Counted from the stretch's first letter, positions 45,044 through 55,477 are shown. The stretch is DNA of 64,000 nt from Segatella copri (GCF_019249655.2 NZ_CP137557.1:3381001-3445000); one strand, 5' to 3'. Numbers and translations are program-made. Notes: generated by a model from the letters alone, not told the origin.

Positions 45044-46723
45044 TTATTGGGTTGTATAATATTTCTTTCCATTCATTATTTTAAGCCCTTTATAAGAGCT
45101 GCCTACCTTTTGTCCCAGCATGTTATAAACAGACTTTTGCTTTGAACCCTCAGACCGATACACATCATAGATATTGGTTGAAATCGGGAATTGGTTGGTA
45201 TCCAGATAGTTCAATCTGTTGATAATCCAATTCTTGATGTATTCTATTTCTGACTTGAAGTTCAGGGGATAGCCGCCAATATCTGAGTCTTTCGACCATT
45301 TGCACTCTTCTCTGCTGGCTGCACCACTTTTCACCAGCATATCATAATAGCCCTGATATCTGGAGATGAGATTTTCCTCGCTGAAATAAGTCTTTCTTAA
45401 TTCCTGATATCTGTTAGCCACCTTTTCATTATAGTTATCTACATTCAAGGAGCTGAGCCTATGATATAGGTTGAAACCATCCTTCACTCCCAAGTCTGTA
45501 TTTGGCAATATATAATCTGGATGAAGTGGGGTGGAGCAATGCCAATCTTGTCCTACGCTGGCATCTAAGTCCCAGATGGCAAGGGTTAGCTTCTTGCTTT
45601 TTGCCACATCATAGATTCCCCAATACATGTTTTTGCCATTATTATCCACAGGCTTCAGAGTTTCCAGGAATAGCTGATAGTCAATGAGTACAGGAATATC
45701 GAAGTAATCGCCCACTTCTTTCTTGAATGCCTCGTCATTGCTGTTGGCAACAAAATCAATGGCTTCATAAAGCGGACTGTAATCAGTAGGGTTTACATCG
45801 TCTATATCAGGATATTTAGTCTCGAATGCATGCCAGGTTTCCTGGGTGTTATTGTAGTCTTTATCGATGTCCCAGAAGGTTGCCTTGTCCCACGAACTTA
45901 CCTTCCAAAGCTGGCCGTGAAACTCCTGATTCTTATCATCGTATTTCTTGAGTTTCAACTCCTTTCTATCCATGGCTTCGGTCAGCGAATAGATGCCGCG
46001 ATATTCGTTGTTGAGGATAACCTCTACCACTTTTCCCGTTACGCCACTCTTGGCCTTAGGCTCCTTCGAGGCATAGTATGGCTTGGTGGCAAAGTCGTTC
46101 CAAATCTCTGTGGCAATGCGGTTTCTCAGGCGGAACAGGTCAATTTGTCCTGCATCCATAATCCAGTTATTGTCTTCTCTCATCCCCAGGAGCGAGATGT
46201 CCTGGCTCTTGCCTTTGAAGTTGATAGATTTTATCTTGTAGTTTCTCTTGTGCTTATCCGCCGTATTGGTGGAACCTCCTCTCCATTTGGCTTTGATTAA
46301 GGAGATGGTTGGCTCTGTGGCATCAGGAGAATACAATGACATGCTTCCTTGGGCATAATCATAGCCGAATGAGCCTTGCAGCACCAGCAGAGGCAAGAAG
46401 GTGAAGGTAATCTTGGTATTGATTTCCTTATTACCTTTTCGGGCATGAATGGAGTAAAGCTTGTTGCCTTCCACTTGCTTGAAAGTATAGCTGTAAGCTA
46501 TCTGGGTGCCATCAATGCTGAGGTCGCTCCAATCTGAGGCAATATCCAACAGGATGATTGCTTCATAATCCTTACCAAAAGCATCCTCCGGGATGCAAGC
46601 CATATACGTGTCGTTTTGCTTATCATAGATGATATGCTTTCCGTTGATCGTAAACTGGGCATAGGATGGGATGCTTATGGCAAGGTATAATATGATGATA
46701 AATAGACAATATAGCCGTTTCAT
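45044..46723 (-). CDS. CotH-kinase family secreted protein
   Basis: Signal peptide 1-22 (IPSYA-QF), an N-terminal beta region, then the CotH domain: GTNTADKHKRNYKIK-type nucleotide segment (GGSTNTADKHKRNYKIK), EYRGIYSLTEAMDRKELKLK, and AIWDLDASVGQDWHC with the catalytic/metal WDLD. CotH proteins are atypical protein kinases in spore formers; in Bacteroidetes they are secreted and of unknown substrate. The last ~50 residues (VYNMLGQKVGSSYKGLKIMN) are like a short T9SS-type C-terminal signal. First gene of the glycan operon, 12 bp before GT2. Confidence 0.88.
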   Translation of the reverse strand: MKRLYCLFIIILYLAISIPSYAQFTINGKHIIYDKQNDTYMACIPEDAFGKDYEAIILLDIASDWSDLSIDGTQIAYSYTFKQVEGNKLYSIHARKGNKEINTKITFTFLPLLVLQGSFGYDYAQGSMSLYSPDATEPTISLIKAKWRGGSTNTADKHKRNYKIKSINFKGKSQDISLLGMREDNNWIMDAGQIDLFRLRNRIATEIWNDFATKPYYASKEPKAKSGVTGKVVEVILNNEYRGIYSLTEAMDRKELKLKKYDDKNQEFHGQLWKVSSWDKATFWDIDKDYNNTQETWHAFETKYPDIDDVNPTDYSPLYEAIDFVANSNDEAFKKEVGDYFDIPVLIDYQLFLETLKPVDNNGKNMYWGIYDVAKSKKLTLAIWDLDASVGQDWHCSTPLHPDYILPNTDLGVKDGFNLYHRLSSLNVDNYNEKVANRYQELRKTYFSEENLISRYQGYYDMLVKSGAASREECKWSKDSDIGGYPLNFKSEIEYIKNWIINRLNYLDTNQFPISTNIYDVYRSEGSKQKSVYNMLGQKVGSSYKGLKIMNGKKYYTTQ

Positions 46724-46759
46724 ATCTATTTCTATATCTACTTCTTTTTCTTTACTTCC

Positions 46760-47374
46760 TTACTTCTTTCTCAAGTATTCTGCCAGTTTGACCACGGCTC
46801 TGGCTCTGTGGCTGATGCCGTTCTTGATTTCCTCACCCAGCTCGGCAAAGCTCTTATCATAGCCTTCGGGTACGAAGATTGGGTCGTAGCCGAAGCCTTC
46901 GGTGCCGTGCTTCTCGGTGGCGATGTGACCATTCACGATGCCGTCAAACTGATGAATCTTCTTGATGCTGGTGCAGCCGCAAGGGCATACATCCTGCTTT
47001 TCGATGTAGCAGATGACGGTGCGAAAGCGAGCCTGGCGGTTTTCCTTGCCATCCAGTTCTCTAAGCAGCTTAGCCATGTTTGCCTCGCTGTCGTGGTCGG
47101 TTCCCTCGGCATAGCGGGCACTGTGAACGCCAGGGGCACCATCCAGTGCCTCTACCTCCAGACCGGTATCATCGGCAAAGCAACTTACGTGGTAATGGTC
47201 ATAAACATACTGTGCCTTCTGTAAGGCATTCTCTTCCAATGTATTACCCGTTTCCGGAATATCCACGTTGCATCCTATTTCCTTCAGCGATACTACCTCG
47301 TAGTCGCTGCCCAGGATGTCGCGAATCTCCTGGAGCTTATGCTGGTTGTTTGTTGCAAATACTATCCTTTTCAT
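46760..47374 (-). CDS. rdgB: XTP/dITP diphosphatase (RdgB/HAM1)
   Basis: House-cleaning enzyme hydrolysing non-canonical purine NTPs to monophosphates. [18 protein letters not shown] is the family N-terminus, [20 protein letters not shown] the active-site stretch, [12 protein letters not shown] and SHRARAV the C-terminal motifs. I chose [10 protein letters not shown] (ATG at 47372-47374) over the longer upstream start at 47410 because the extra residues have no family match. 204 aa, normal length. Confidence 0.95.
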   Translation of the reverse strand: MKRIVFATNNQHKLQEIRDILGSDYEVVSLKEIGCNVDIPETGNTLEENALQKAQYVYDHYHVSCFADDTGLEVEALDGAPGVHSARYAEGTDHDSEANMAKLLRELDGKENRQARFRTVICYIEKQDVCPCGCTSIKKIHQFDGIVNGHIATEKHGTEGFGYDPIFVPEGYDKSFAELGEEIKNGISHRARAVVKLAEYLRKK

Positions 47375-47456
47375 AAGTTTATAATTTATAGTTAATAGTT
47401 TATAGGGCATTCTTGCAATAGTGCTTCTTGCTATACGGCGAAGCCGCTATAAACTT

Positions 47457-48413
47457 TTAACTTTTAATTATTTTAATGTCTTTTTCCTTGATTTTCACTT
47501 TCATCTCATCAAATCCCTCGCCATACACACCGATAACGGCACTCTGACTTACAAAGGCATTCGGGTCGATAATCTTGACGATGCGGAAGATGGTGACGCT
47601 CTCGTTCTTCTTTGCCAGGATACAGAGCACCTTCATCTCGTCGCCCGTGTACCAGCCATGACCGTCAAGAATGGTTACACCATGGTCCATCTGCGTACCG
47701 ATGGCGTTGGCTATCTCCTGATATTTCTTGCTGAATATCATGAACTGCACACTCTCTCGCTTGGCGTTCATCACATAGTCGAGTACCAGGTTCTCTATCA
47801 CCATCGTACAGAGACCGAATACCACCTTTCTAACGGCGTCTATCGTAGTAAAGTCGGGCTTCGCATTGAAGACGAAGAACGAACTGCCCACGATGAGGAG
47901 ATCCACAAAGATGAGCACCCGGCCCAGCGAGATGTTGTGATATTTGTTCACGATGGCGGCGATGATATCCGTTCCACCCGTACTTCCATTGTGCAGAAAG
48001 ACGACGGCGAGCGATAATCCCGTAAACAGACAGCCGATGATGAGCGACATGAAGTCCTGTCCCACGCCCAGCACCTGTATCATCTTTCCATCTTCACCTA
48101 TCATCCAGTCTTGCGCCACAGCCAGGAACACGGATAGCATGATGATGGCGTAGATGGTTTTCACCATGAACTTGAATCCCAGTATCTTCAGTGCGGCAAG
48201 CAGCAAGGCTGCATTGATGAGAAAATATGACAAATAGATAGGTATCCCCGTGCCGTAGTAAATCACGGCTGCGATACCCGTTACGCCACCCGTTACTATC
48301 TGGTATGGAAGCAGAAAGATGGTCCATCCAAATGTGTAAAGCAAGAGTCCAAGGGTAATGTAGAAATAATCCTTGCACTCATTCTTAATTGATTGACTGA
48401 TTGCTATTTGCAT
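47457..48413 (-). CDS. YitT family membrane protein (DUF161 + DUF2179)
   Basis: Five to six membrane helices (GLLLYTFGWTIFLLPYQIVT, YLSYFLINAALLLAALKIL, IGCLFTGLSLAVVFLHNGST) with the GGTDIIAAIV motif, then a C-terminal cytoplasmic DUF2179 domain (GVTILDGHGWYTGDEMKVL). It is typical in length (318 aa). Transport substrate not established. It is a single gene between rdgB and leuS. Confidence 0.9.
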   Translation of the reverse strand: MQIAISQSIKNECKDYFYITLGLLLYTFGWTIFLLPYQIVTGGVTGIAAVIYYGTGIPIYLSYFLINAALLLAALKILGFKFMVKTIYAIIMLSVFLAVAQDWMIGEDGKMIQVLGVGQDFMSLIIGCLFTGLSLAVVFLHNGSTGGTDIIAAIVNKYHNISLGRVLIFVDLLIVGSSFFVFNAKPDFTTIDAVRKVVFGLCTMVIENLVLDYVMNAKRESVQFMIFSKKYQEIANAIGTQMDHGVTILDGHGWYTGDEMKVLCILAKKNESVTIFRIVKIIDPNAFVSQSAVIGVYGEGFDEMKVKIKEKDIKIIKS

Positions 48414-48438
48414 AATATTTTCCTCGTATTTTTAAAGC

Positions 48439-48477
48439 ACAGAAGGTCGCCCATTTTTAGATGAGACGACCTTCTGT
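48439..48477 (-). terminator. Terminator-like hairpin after leuS
   Basis: An 11-bp perfect stem ACAGAAGGTCG (48439-48449) with 48467-48477, 14 bp beyond the leuS stop on the minus strand. The T run is interrupted, so strength is uncertain. Confidence 0.6.
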
Positions 48478-48491
48478 ATATTATCAATAAA

Positions 48492-51353
48492 TTACTTTTT
48501 CAACACTACGTTGACAATCTTCTTCGGTACGATGATTACCTTCAATACGTTGAATCCCTCCAAGTACTTCTGGCTCTTCTCGTCTGCCAATACCTGCTTC
48601 TGGATTTCCTCGTTAGGAGTATCCACAGGGAAAGTCATCTGGAAACGAGCTTTACCGTTGAAGGAAATGGTGAGCTGCATGTCGTTCTCCTTCAGATACT
48701 GCTCATCATACTTAGGCCATGCTGCATCGCAAACGCTGCCCTGCTCGCCAAGTGCTGCCCACAACTCTTCTGCGATGTGTGGAGCGAATGGAGCGATGAG
48801 GATGACGAGATCCTTCAGGAGTTCCTTGTTGTGGCACTTCTGCTGACCGAGTTCGTTCACGGCAATCATGAAGGCTGAGATAGAAGTGTTGTAAGAGAAC
48901 TTCTCAATGTCCTCGCTTACCTTCTTGATGAGCTTGTGAACGCTCTTCAGGCTCTCTGGCTTCGCTGCCTCGTCGGCTGATGGAAGGAAGTTGTCAGAGC
49001 GGTTCTCATAGAACAAGCCCCAGAACTTCTTCAGGAAGCGGTGGCAACCGTCGATACCGTTGGTATCCCAAGGCTTGCTTGCCTCTACAGGACCCAGGAA
49101 CATTTCGTAGAGACGCAGGGTATCAGCACCATACTTCTCGACAATCATATCTGGATTCACCACGTTGAACATACTCTTAGACATCTTCTCGATAGCCCAT
49201 CCGCAGATGTACTTGCCATCCTCCAGGATGAACTCAGCGTTCTGATATTCAGGGCGCCAAGCCTTGAATGCCTCGATATCCAATACATCGTTGCTTACGA
49301 TGTTTACATCTACGTGGATAGGAGTTACGTCGTAATCCTTCTTCAGGTTCAGGCTTACGAATACAGGAGCCTTGTCGTGGTCATCGCTGTTGATGCGGTA
49401 AACGAAGTTAGAGCGGCCCTGGATCATACCCTGGTTCACCAGCTTCTGGAATGGCTCTTCCTTGCAACTTACGCCGAGGTCGAAGAGGAACTTGTTCCAG
49501 AAACGAGAGTAAATCAAGTGACCGGTAGCATGCTCGCAACCACCTACGTAGAGGTCCACGTTCTGCCAGTACTCATCAGCCTTCTTGCCTACGAGTGCCT
49601 CATCGTTGTGAGGATCCATGTAGCGCAGGTAGTAAGCAGATGAACCTGCGAAACCTGGCATAGTGTTGAGCTCCAGTGGGAATACGGTCTTGTTATCTAC
49701 GAGGCTCTTGTCAACCACCTCTTTCTTCTCAGTATCCCAAGCCCACTTCTTGGCTCTGCCCAATGGTGGCTCGCCAGTTTCTGTTGGCTTGTAGGTCTCA
49801 ATCTCTGGCAATTCGAGTGGCAGGCACTCCTCTGGAACCATCTGTGGCATTCCATCCTTGTAATATACAGGGAATGGCTCACCCCAGTAGCGCTGACGAG
49901 AGAAGATGGCGTCGCGGAGACGATAGTTTACCTTTACTCGGCCGATGCCCTTCTCGGTAACAAACTTCTTGGTAGCTGCGATAGCCTCCTTCACGGTGAG
50001 TCCGTTCAGAGAGAAGCCATCCATGCTGCTCTTGCCTGCTACAGGTGAGTTAGTTACGATGCCTTCCTTGGCATCGAAGCTCTCCTCTGAAACATCAGCA
50101 CCCTCGATAAGAGGAATGATAGGCAGGTTGAAGTGCTTGGCAAAGGCGTAGTCACGGCTATCGTGAGCAGGCACAGCCATGATGGCACCTGTACCATATC
50201 CTGCCAATACATATTCTGAAATCCATACAGGGATAGCCTCGCCGGTGAATGGATTGATGGCGTAGCTTCCTGAGAATACACCTGTTACGCTGTGGTTAGC
50301 CATACGGTCCAACTCGGTGCGCTTCTTCACGTAGTCCAGATACTTCTCTACCTCTTCCTTCTGCTCGGCAGTAGTTACCTGCTGAACATACTCGCTCTCT
50401 GGAGCCAGAACCATGAAGGTTACGCCAAACATGGTATCGGCACGGGTAGTGAAGATGGTGAACTTCACGTCGCTGTCCTTTACAGAGAATACTACCTCTG
50501 TACCCTCAGAACGGCCAATCCAGTTCTTCTGGGTTTCCTTGATACTGTCGCTCCACTGGATGGTCTCCAAACCGTCGAGCAGACGCTGAGAGTAAGCAGA
50601 TGTTCTCAAACACCACTGCTGCATCTTCTTCTGGATTACAGGATAACCGCCACGCTCACTTACGCCGTTTACTACCTCGTCGTTGGCAAGCACAGTACCC
50701 AGACCTGGGCACCAGTTTACCATCGTTTCTCCGAGGTAAGCGATGCGGTAGTTCATCAGAATCTGCTGCTTCTTCACGTCGTCGAAGCTGTTCCACTCCT
50801 CGGCTGTGAAGTCAATCTGCTCGTTCTGAGCCACGTTCAAGTCAGCAGAACCCTTCTCCTCGAAGTGCTTGATGAGCTTTTCGATAGGCTGAGCCTTCTG
50901 GCAGCTGTTGCAGAAGAATGAGTTGAACATCTTCTGGAAAGCCCACTGAGTCCAATGGTAATACTTAGGGTCGCAGGTACGAACCTCACGGTCCCAATCG
51001 AAGCAGAAGCCAATCTTGTCGAGCTGCTCGCGGTAGCGGTTGATGTTGGCTACGGTAGTAACCTCTGGGTGCTGACCGGTCTGGATAGCATACTGCTCTG
51101 CAGGCAAACCGTAAGCATCGTAACCCATAGGGTCCAATACGTTGAATCCGTTCAAACGCTTGTAGCGTGCATAGATATCGCTCGCGATATAACCAAGTGG
51201 GTGACCTACGTGCAAACCAGCTCCTGATGGATAAGGGAACATGTTGAGCACATAGAATTTCTTCTTGTTTTCATCCTCGACAACCTTATAGGTCTTGTTC
51301 TCGACCCATTTCTGGTGCCATTTCTTCTCGATTTCTCTGAAGTTGTATTCCAT
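48492..51353 (-). CDS. leuS: Leucyl-tRNA synthetase
   Basis: Class I synthetase charging tRNA-Leu with an editing domain. HIGH-type motif [12 protein letters not shown] (about 41-52), CP1 editing region around [13 protein letters not shown] and [15 protein letters not shown], and KMSKSMFN in the C-terminal part. At 953 aa it is in the Bacteroidetes range, longer than the ~860 aa E. coli enzyme because of inserts after the HIGH region (for example [16 protein letters not shown]) and in the editing to KMSKS stretch. Confidence 0.97.
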   Translation of the reverse strand: MEYNFREIEKKWHQKWVENKTYKVVEDENKKKFYVLNMFPYPSGAGLHVGHPLGYIASDIYARYKRLNGFNVLDPMGYDAYGLPAEQYAIQTGQHPEVTTVANINRYREQLDKIGFCFDWDREVRTCDPKYYHWTQWAFQKMFNSFFCNSCQKAQPIEKLIKHFEEKGSADLNVAQNEQIDFTAEEWNSFDDVKKQQILMNYRIAYLGETMVNWCPGLGTVLANDEVVNGVSERGGYPVIQKKMQQWCLRTSAYSQRLLDGLETIQWSDSIKETQKNWIGRSEGTEVVFSVKDSDVKFTIFTTRADTMFGVTFMVLAPESEYVQQVTTAEQKEEVEKYLDYVKKRTELDRMANHSVTGVFSGSYAINPFTGEAIPVWISEYVLAGYGTGAIMAVPAHDSRDYAFAKHFNLPIIPLIEGADVSEESFDAKEGIVTNSPVAGKSSMDGFSLNGLTVKEAIAATKKFVTEKGIGRVKVNYRLRDAIFSRQRYWGEPFPVYYKDGMPQMVPEECLPLELPEIETYKPTETGEPPLGRAKKWAWDTEKKEVVDKSLVDNKTVFPLELNTMPGFAGSSAYYLRYMDPHNDEALVGKKADEYWQNVDLYVGGCEHATGHLIYSRFWNKFLFDLGVSCKEEPFQKLVNQGMIQGRSNFVYRINSDDHDKAPVFVSLNLKKDYDVTPIHVDVNIVSNDVLDIEAFKAWRPEYQNAEFILEDGKYICGWAIEKMSKSMFNVVNPDMIVEKYGADTLRLYEMFLGPVEASKPWDTNGIDGCHRFLKKFWGLFYENRSDNFLPSADEAAKPESLKSVHKLIKKVSEDIEKFSYNTSISAFMIAVNELGQQKCHNKELLKDLVILIAPFAPHIAEELWAALGEQGSVCDAAWPKYDEQYLKENDMQLTISFNGKARFQMTFPVDTPNEEIQKQVLADEKSQKYLEGFNVLKVIIVPKKIVNVVLKK

Positions 51354-51463
51354 TGTTTTTATATTATTATTTTATTTCTTTTTCTTCTTGATAGAGGGTT
51401 TGCATCCTTGTCGTTTTAGAAATATTTTCTTTATTTTAATAAGGTGTAACCCCATTCATGCTG

Positions 51464-51494
51464 CAAAATTACATTTATTTTAGCACATAACAAA
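51464..51494 (-). promoter_or_regulatory. leuS promoter
   Basis: Minus-strand TAATTTTG (51464-51471) and TTTG (51491-51494) are 19 bases apart, a full match to the Bacteroidetes consensus. The leader is about 100 bases and T-rich on the plus strand; no T-box was recognised. Confidence 0.7.
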
Positions 51495-51755
51495 ATAAAA
51501 TGCAAGTTTTTTATTTCTTTAAACAAACAATTCATCCATGTCACCTTATAGAGAGCAGTATTGACTTGCCAATTATCCTTTATACAATATTGCCCTCTAC
51601 TAGGGCAACTTTTTGCCATCGCCAGGCACAAAACGACGCATGGTGCGACAAAATTATAAACAACCGTTTTCCACATCGTGGATAACCAATTGTCGATTTC
51701 TATTGCACACTACACTCTGCGATGCTTAAACCGTTGATTATTAATTAGTTTAGTG

Positions 51756-51806
51756 GCGTGTAGTGTGGGCGTTGACACTACACTCACACTACACCACACT
51801 ACACGC
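51756..51806. repeat. 13-bp perfect inverted repeat with CACTACA direct repeats
   Basis: GCGTGTAGTGTGG (51756-51768) pairs perfectly with 51794-51806. The loop and right arm repeat ACACTACAC/CACACTACAC several times, and another CACACTACAC occurs just upstream. It lies 45 bp past the stop of the VapE-like fragment and may mark the end of the former mobile module. The rest of the 51354-51851 gap shows only the leuS promoter. Confidence 0.75.
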
Positions 51807-51851
51807 TTTGCTGCGACAAGACCCTTTTTAAAATGGTTTTCCACATACTTT

Positions 51852-52298
51852 TCAGCATGTTTTCGCCATTTTTGAACAGAGATAATAAGCAGGTCCCTTG
51901 TTGGTTCGCTTTCTCTCGCAATTCAGGAATTTCATGGCCTGTCCGATACGGATCTTGGTTCTGTGGTCGGCGATGAGCATCGGATACTGCTCCTGCAAAA
52001 CCTTGAAGATTTCGGCTATGGTCATCCATCTTCCTTCTTCCTGATTCTTGGGCGTACGGAAGCAGGCTTTCAGCATGCCTTCTACGTCATCTGATTTAAA
52101 GAAGGGATAGTTGCGCTCCTGGATGCGGGCCACCTCTTCGTTGTAGAACCAGTAGGGCACCTTCTGCTCGGTCAGTTCATAGACAACCTGGGCGTACAGT
52201 TGCTCATAATCGATAGGCGAACCGTTGTCGATGTATTTGTCTGCCGGGATTCTGATGCAGATGAAACGGCGGCTTCCAGATGATGAAAAGCATCTGGG
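51852..52298 (-). pseudogene. C-terminal fragment of a VapE/VirE-type mobile-element protein with DUF3874
   Basis: The open frame begins without a start codon: a stop is followed by a typical VapE core sequence (CFSSSGSRRFICIRIPADKY, about 52234-52295) and then PYWFYNEEVARIQERNYPFF and a DUF3874-like winged-helix end (MTIAEIFKVLQEQYP, FLNCERKRTNKGPAYYL). The first ~500 residues (primase/helicase parts) are absent. A GTG at 52160 gives only the last 102 aa. It begins about 17 bp after the end of the kinase gene, so a deletion has joined the two. Confidence 0.6.
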
Positions 52299-52314
52299 GC
52301 TACTCCTTCATGGG

Positions 52315-53612
52315 CTAGTATTTCGGCAGCGAGATGGTGAACTCCGACCATTTGTCTTTTTCGCTCTTTACGCTTATCCTTCCGCCATGGGCGTTGATTA
52401 CCTGCAGCACGTAGTTGAGACCGATGCCGAAGCCCCACGGGTTTTCCGGGCATCCCTTTCGTGCTCTGCAGCACGCTCAAAGCGGTTGAAGATGTTTTTC
52501 AGTTCGCTCTTGGCTATGCCGATACCCTCGTCGAATACATTGATATATACGTTCTTATCATTCTCTAGGGTGGAAATCTGGATATTGATTTCTTCCTTAG
52601 AGTATTTGGTGGCGTTATCCACCAGGTTGCTGATGGCTTCCTTCAGATATTCCTCGTCGGCCAGGGCGGTGGTGGCTCTTATGTGGGTGGTGATATGAAT
52701 CGGTTTCGCCGATTTTGCCTTGTATTTATCCGCTACATCATCTATCATCGTTTCCAAATTTACCTCTGCTTTCTGAATATGCAGCTTGCCGTGCTCCAGT
52801 TTCGAGATGGTGAGCAGGCGGTTGATGAGGGCAAGCAGATGCTGCGCCTCGTCTTCTACGATGCAGAAATATTTCTCCTTCATTTCCGGCTTCTTTTCCA
52901 GTACGCCGCTATGCAGATACTTGGTTCCCATGATGATGGAGGTAAGGGGCGACTTCATGTCGTGAACCATCGCATAGGAGAAGTCCTCGCGCAGCAGGCG
53001 CACCCTTTCCTGCTCATCGATGTAGTTAATCTGGTCGATGAGGCTCAGGATGATGACGATGGAAATAAGGATAGAGATGAGGAGCAGCACCCAGTTATGT
53101 CTGATGATGTAGATACTTCCGTTGGTGATAGTCATCTGGAAGCCTACGCTGTAGTCCAGTCTTACAGGCAGAATGTTGGTTTTCACTTCCTCCAGGAAGG
53201 GGAAAATATTGCTGTTGATATTTTTGCCTTCTATCACCTTTCCTGTTTTCATGTTCACCTTGTTGATGTCAATGCGGAAAGGCAACTTCTCTGCTTTGAT
53301 TATGGAGTCGGCAATAATTGTTAAGGTATCGATGTTGGCATCTTGATGCGATTTTTTGTAGATGGCATCATAAAGGGATAGTGTAGAATTATAGATATTA
53401 CTGTTAGCAACGGTATCTCCCGACTCAAAAAAAGAATCGCACCTATTTGTTTTATCCAACTCTAAGGCGATGGTTTTCTTCAATATCTCATCATATTCCT
53501 TTCCTAATTGCCGCGCGTTGATGTTATAGGTGTTCCACATCCAGAACATTTGGATAAGGAGGATGGCTATTAGGGCAGCGGTGCTGAGTATCTTGGTGCG
53601 GTTGGCATTCAT
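52315..53612 (-). pseudogene. Sensor histidine kinase, frameshifted near the C-terminus
   Basis: Membrane sensor partner of the response regulator at 54531. Two helices (about 10-25 and 174-192) bracket a ~145-residue periplasmic sensor; the HisKA box has His217 in FSYAMVHDMKSPLTS; the ATPase has N box AISNLVDNATKYS and G1 DEGIGIA. The annotated frame ends at 52398 with a nonsense tail ([12 protein letters not shown]), while the neighbouring frame gives the expected G2 box and end ([18 protein letters not shown] ... FTISLPKY, stop at 52315). The break is at the CCCC run at 52433-52436: one base missing or two extra. Losing the G2 lid would impair ATP binding, unless this is a sequencing error. 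Confidence 0.8.
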
Positions 53613-53632
53613 ATCATCTTCTCCTTTCTTCT

Positions 53633-54439
53633 TTATTCATCCAAGAGGTATTCGGTTTCTCTGCCTTCCTTCTTTGCTCCTAAATAACTGCCGATGCAGC
53701 TTGCTGTCAATGCGGATCCAAAGCTTCCCATGGCAGTACACAGAGGAATATTGGAAATATCGGTAGGAATCAGATTACAGATGATACAGGCCACAAATGC
53801 CACGATGGTACTCCTTGTGATTTTGTAGATATAAAAAAGGATTGATGTCTGCACGATGCTCCATATCATCATCATGATAATCCATGTCAATGACTGGCCC
53901 AGGGTAGAGGCGAAAAATGGTATGATGCTGAATACAAGAACGGTAAGGTAAGAAACCCATGTCTTCTTTCCGCATTTGATCAGTTCTTCGTATATCGCGC
54001 CGAAGATAATATAGGCTGAGATAAAAGAGCTTATAAGAATCATCGGAAGTCGCTCCATATAACTGAAAGCCATGAAGTCCTTGTTGTATATATCGATGCC
54101 CAAAAAATTGAAGAGGGCGATAAACATCAAGGTAATTCCAAACAGGGGAAGGGTGTACCAGAACATAGCCTTCCACTTGTAGGCTGGATTCACTCTGCCC
54201 AGCGTAAACTTGGAAAACTTTGCCATGCTGAAGGTGAACCATAATATAAGCATAGCAAGAATGCAGAAAACATAAATAATGGGAGTTCCTGCCTTGAGGA
54301 AGGAAGCCTGGTCGTTGGCATTTACCTCTTCCAGTTTGCCAGAGGAGGCAAAATAGATGCCCATTACTATACCACCAACAAACATGGTGCTACAGATTTC
54401 CGCTATCATTAATATATAGTAAAGTATCGACTTAAACAT
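53633..54439 (-). CDS. Multi-pass membrane protein, divergent CPBP (Abi)-like
   Basis: About eight hydrophobic helices. The helix ending IFGAIYEELIKCGKK carries the EE pair of CPBP/Rce1-type intramembrane proteases, but later FxxxH and HxxxN motifs are not clear (STLGQSLTWI instead), so it may be non-catalytic. I start at MFKSIL (54437-54439), since the 18 upstream residues of the longest frame are basic and unlike a membrane N-terminus. It lies between the response regulator and kinase genes, so it probably belongs to the same signalling unit. Confidence 0.65.
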   Translation of the reverse strand: MFKSILYYILMIAEICSTMFVGGIVMGIYFASSGKLEEVNANDQASFLKAGTPIIYVFCILAMLILWFTFSMAKFSKFTLGRVNPAYKWKAMFWYTLPLFGITLMFIALFNFLGIDIYNKDFMAFSYMERLPMILISSFISAYIIFGAIYEELIKCGKKTWVSYLTVLVFSIIPFFASTLGQSLTWIIMMMIWSIVQTSILFYIYKITRSTIVAFVACIICNLIPTDISNIPLCTAMGSFGSALTASCIGSYLGAKKEGRETEYLLDE

Positions 54440-54530
54440 AATGCTTTGCTTTATTGTTGTTTTTTTCTTTCTCTGTATAATGTTTTTATGCAAAGGTCTT
54501 CATACCGATGCTTCGACAACGGGCTTGCAG

Positions 54531-55238
54531 TTATTCTACAATGAGTTTGAAGCCTACGCCCCGGATGGTCCTTAACTCTACACTTGGTTCGTCTTCCAGC
54601 GCCGTACGGATTTTCTTGATGAAAACATCGAGGCTTCTGGAAGCAAAGTAATCCTTGTCTTCCACTCCCCAGAAACGGCTCAACACGGCTTCGCGGCGCA
54701 CCACCTCGTTCTTGTTTACCGCCAGCAGTTCGAGGATCTTAGCCTCTCGTGCCGTAAGCTTCTTTTCGCTGCCTTCCTGCGTATCTTTCAGGGTGGCGTG
54801 GTTGGCATCCAGCAGGTATTTGCCCAGTTTTATCTGGTTGCTGGCGTTTTCGCTGCGTTTTCCGGCTTTCAGCTGGATGAGGCTATGTATATGGGCATCA
54901 AGCTCTTCGGGAATAAAAGGCTTCTTGATATAGTTGTTGGCTCCGGCGGCATAACCTGCCTTCAAATCCTTGGGTGCGGTGAGGCCGGTGGTAAACAGAA
55001 TGATGGTTTCTCCATCCACCTCTCGGATGTTCTTCACCATTTCGATGCCGTCCATGATAGGCATGTCGATATCCGATACGATGACATCGGGCTGAAAGTC
55101 TTGCCAAACCTTCAGTCCTTCCTTGCCGTTAACGGCGGTTTTCACCTCATATCCTCCGATGATATCCTCGAAGCAACTCTTCTCCATATAGGCGAGGTTT
55201 TCGTCATCCTCTACCAGGAGCAACTTAGTATCAGCCAT
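54531..55238 (-). CDS. OmpR/PhoB-type response regulator
   Basis: Receiver domain with DD at 11-12 (VEDDEN), phosphoacceptor Asp56 in VSDIDMP, Thr84 and Lys106 in YIKKPF. A C-terminal winged-helix DNA-binding domain follows (LTAREAKILELLAVNKNEVV, SRSLDVFIKKIRTALEDE, ELRTIRGVGFKLIVE). 235 aa. First gene of the unit with the membrane protein and frameshifted kinase. A minus-strand -7 TATCTTTG is at 55300-55307. Confidence 0.95.
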   Translation of the reverse strand: MADTKLLLVEDDENLAYMEKSCFEDIIGGYEVKTAVNGKEGLKVWQDFQPDVIVSDIDMPIMDGIEMVKNIREVDGETIILFTTGLTAPKDLKAGYAAGANNYIKKPFIPEELDAHIHSLIQLKAGKRSENASNQIKLGKYLLDANHATLKDTQEGSEKKLTAREAKILELLAVNKNEVVRREAVLSRFWGVEDKDYFASRSLDVFIKKIRTALEDEPSVELRTIRGVGFKLIVE

Positions 55239-55368
55239 AATATTTTCTGTTTTTGATGATTACGGGAGCAAAGATTAGATTTTGCCTCCTTTTCTGCTGC
55301 AAAGATACGTCTTTTTTACGAAAGAACCATATAAAGAGGTGGAGATTAACTTAAAGATAACATTAAAA

Positions 55369-55473
55369 TTAGGCACGGATTACGCGGATTACACGGATTT
55401 ATGGTTCTATTTCCAATAAACCATGTTTATAATATCTTAAAAAAAACGTGTAATCTGTGTAATCCGTGCCTAA
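55369..55473. repeat. Dispersed hairpin element, copy 2
   Basis: Arms 55369-55395 and 55447-55473 are inverted repeats (25 of 27) made of the same AGGCACGGATTACRCGGATT units as 24853-24957. The centre also shares ATGGTTTATTGG, in the opposite orientation, so the two copies are related over ~105 bp. It lies directly behind ispG (5 bp from its stop). Confidence 0.9.
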
Positions 55474-55477
55474 ATCA

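Noticed and set aside
52172..52480. 102-codon frame across the kinase/VapE junction
   Set aside because: It is out of frame with both real proteins on the same strand and has no domain.
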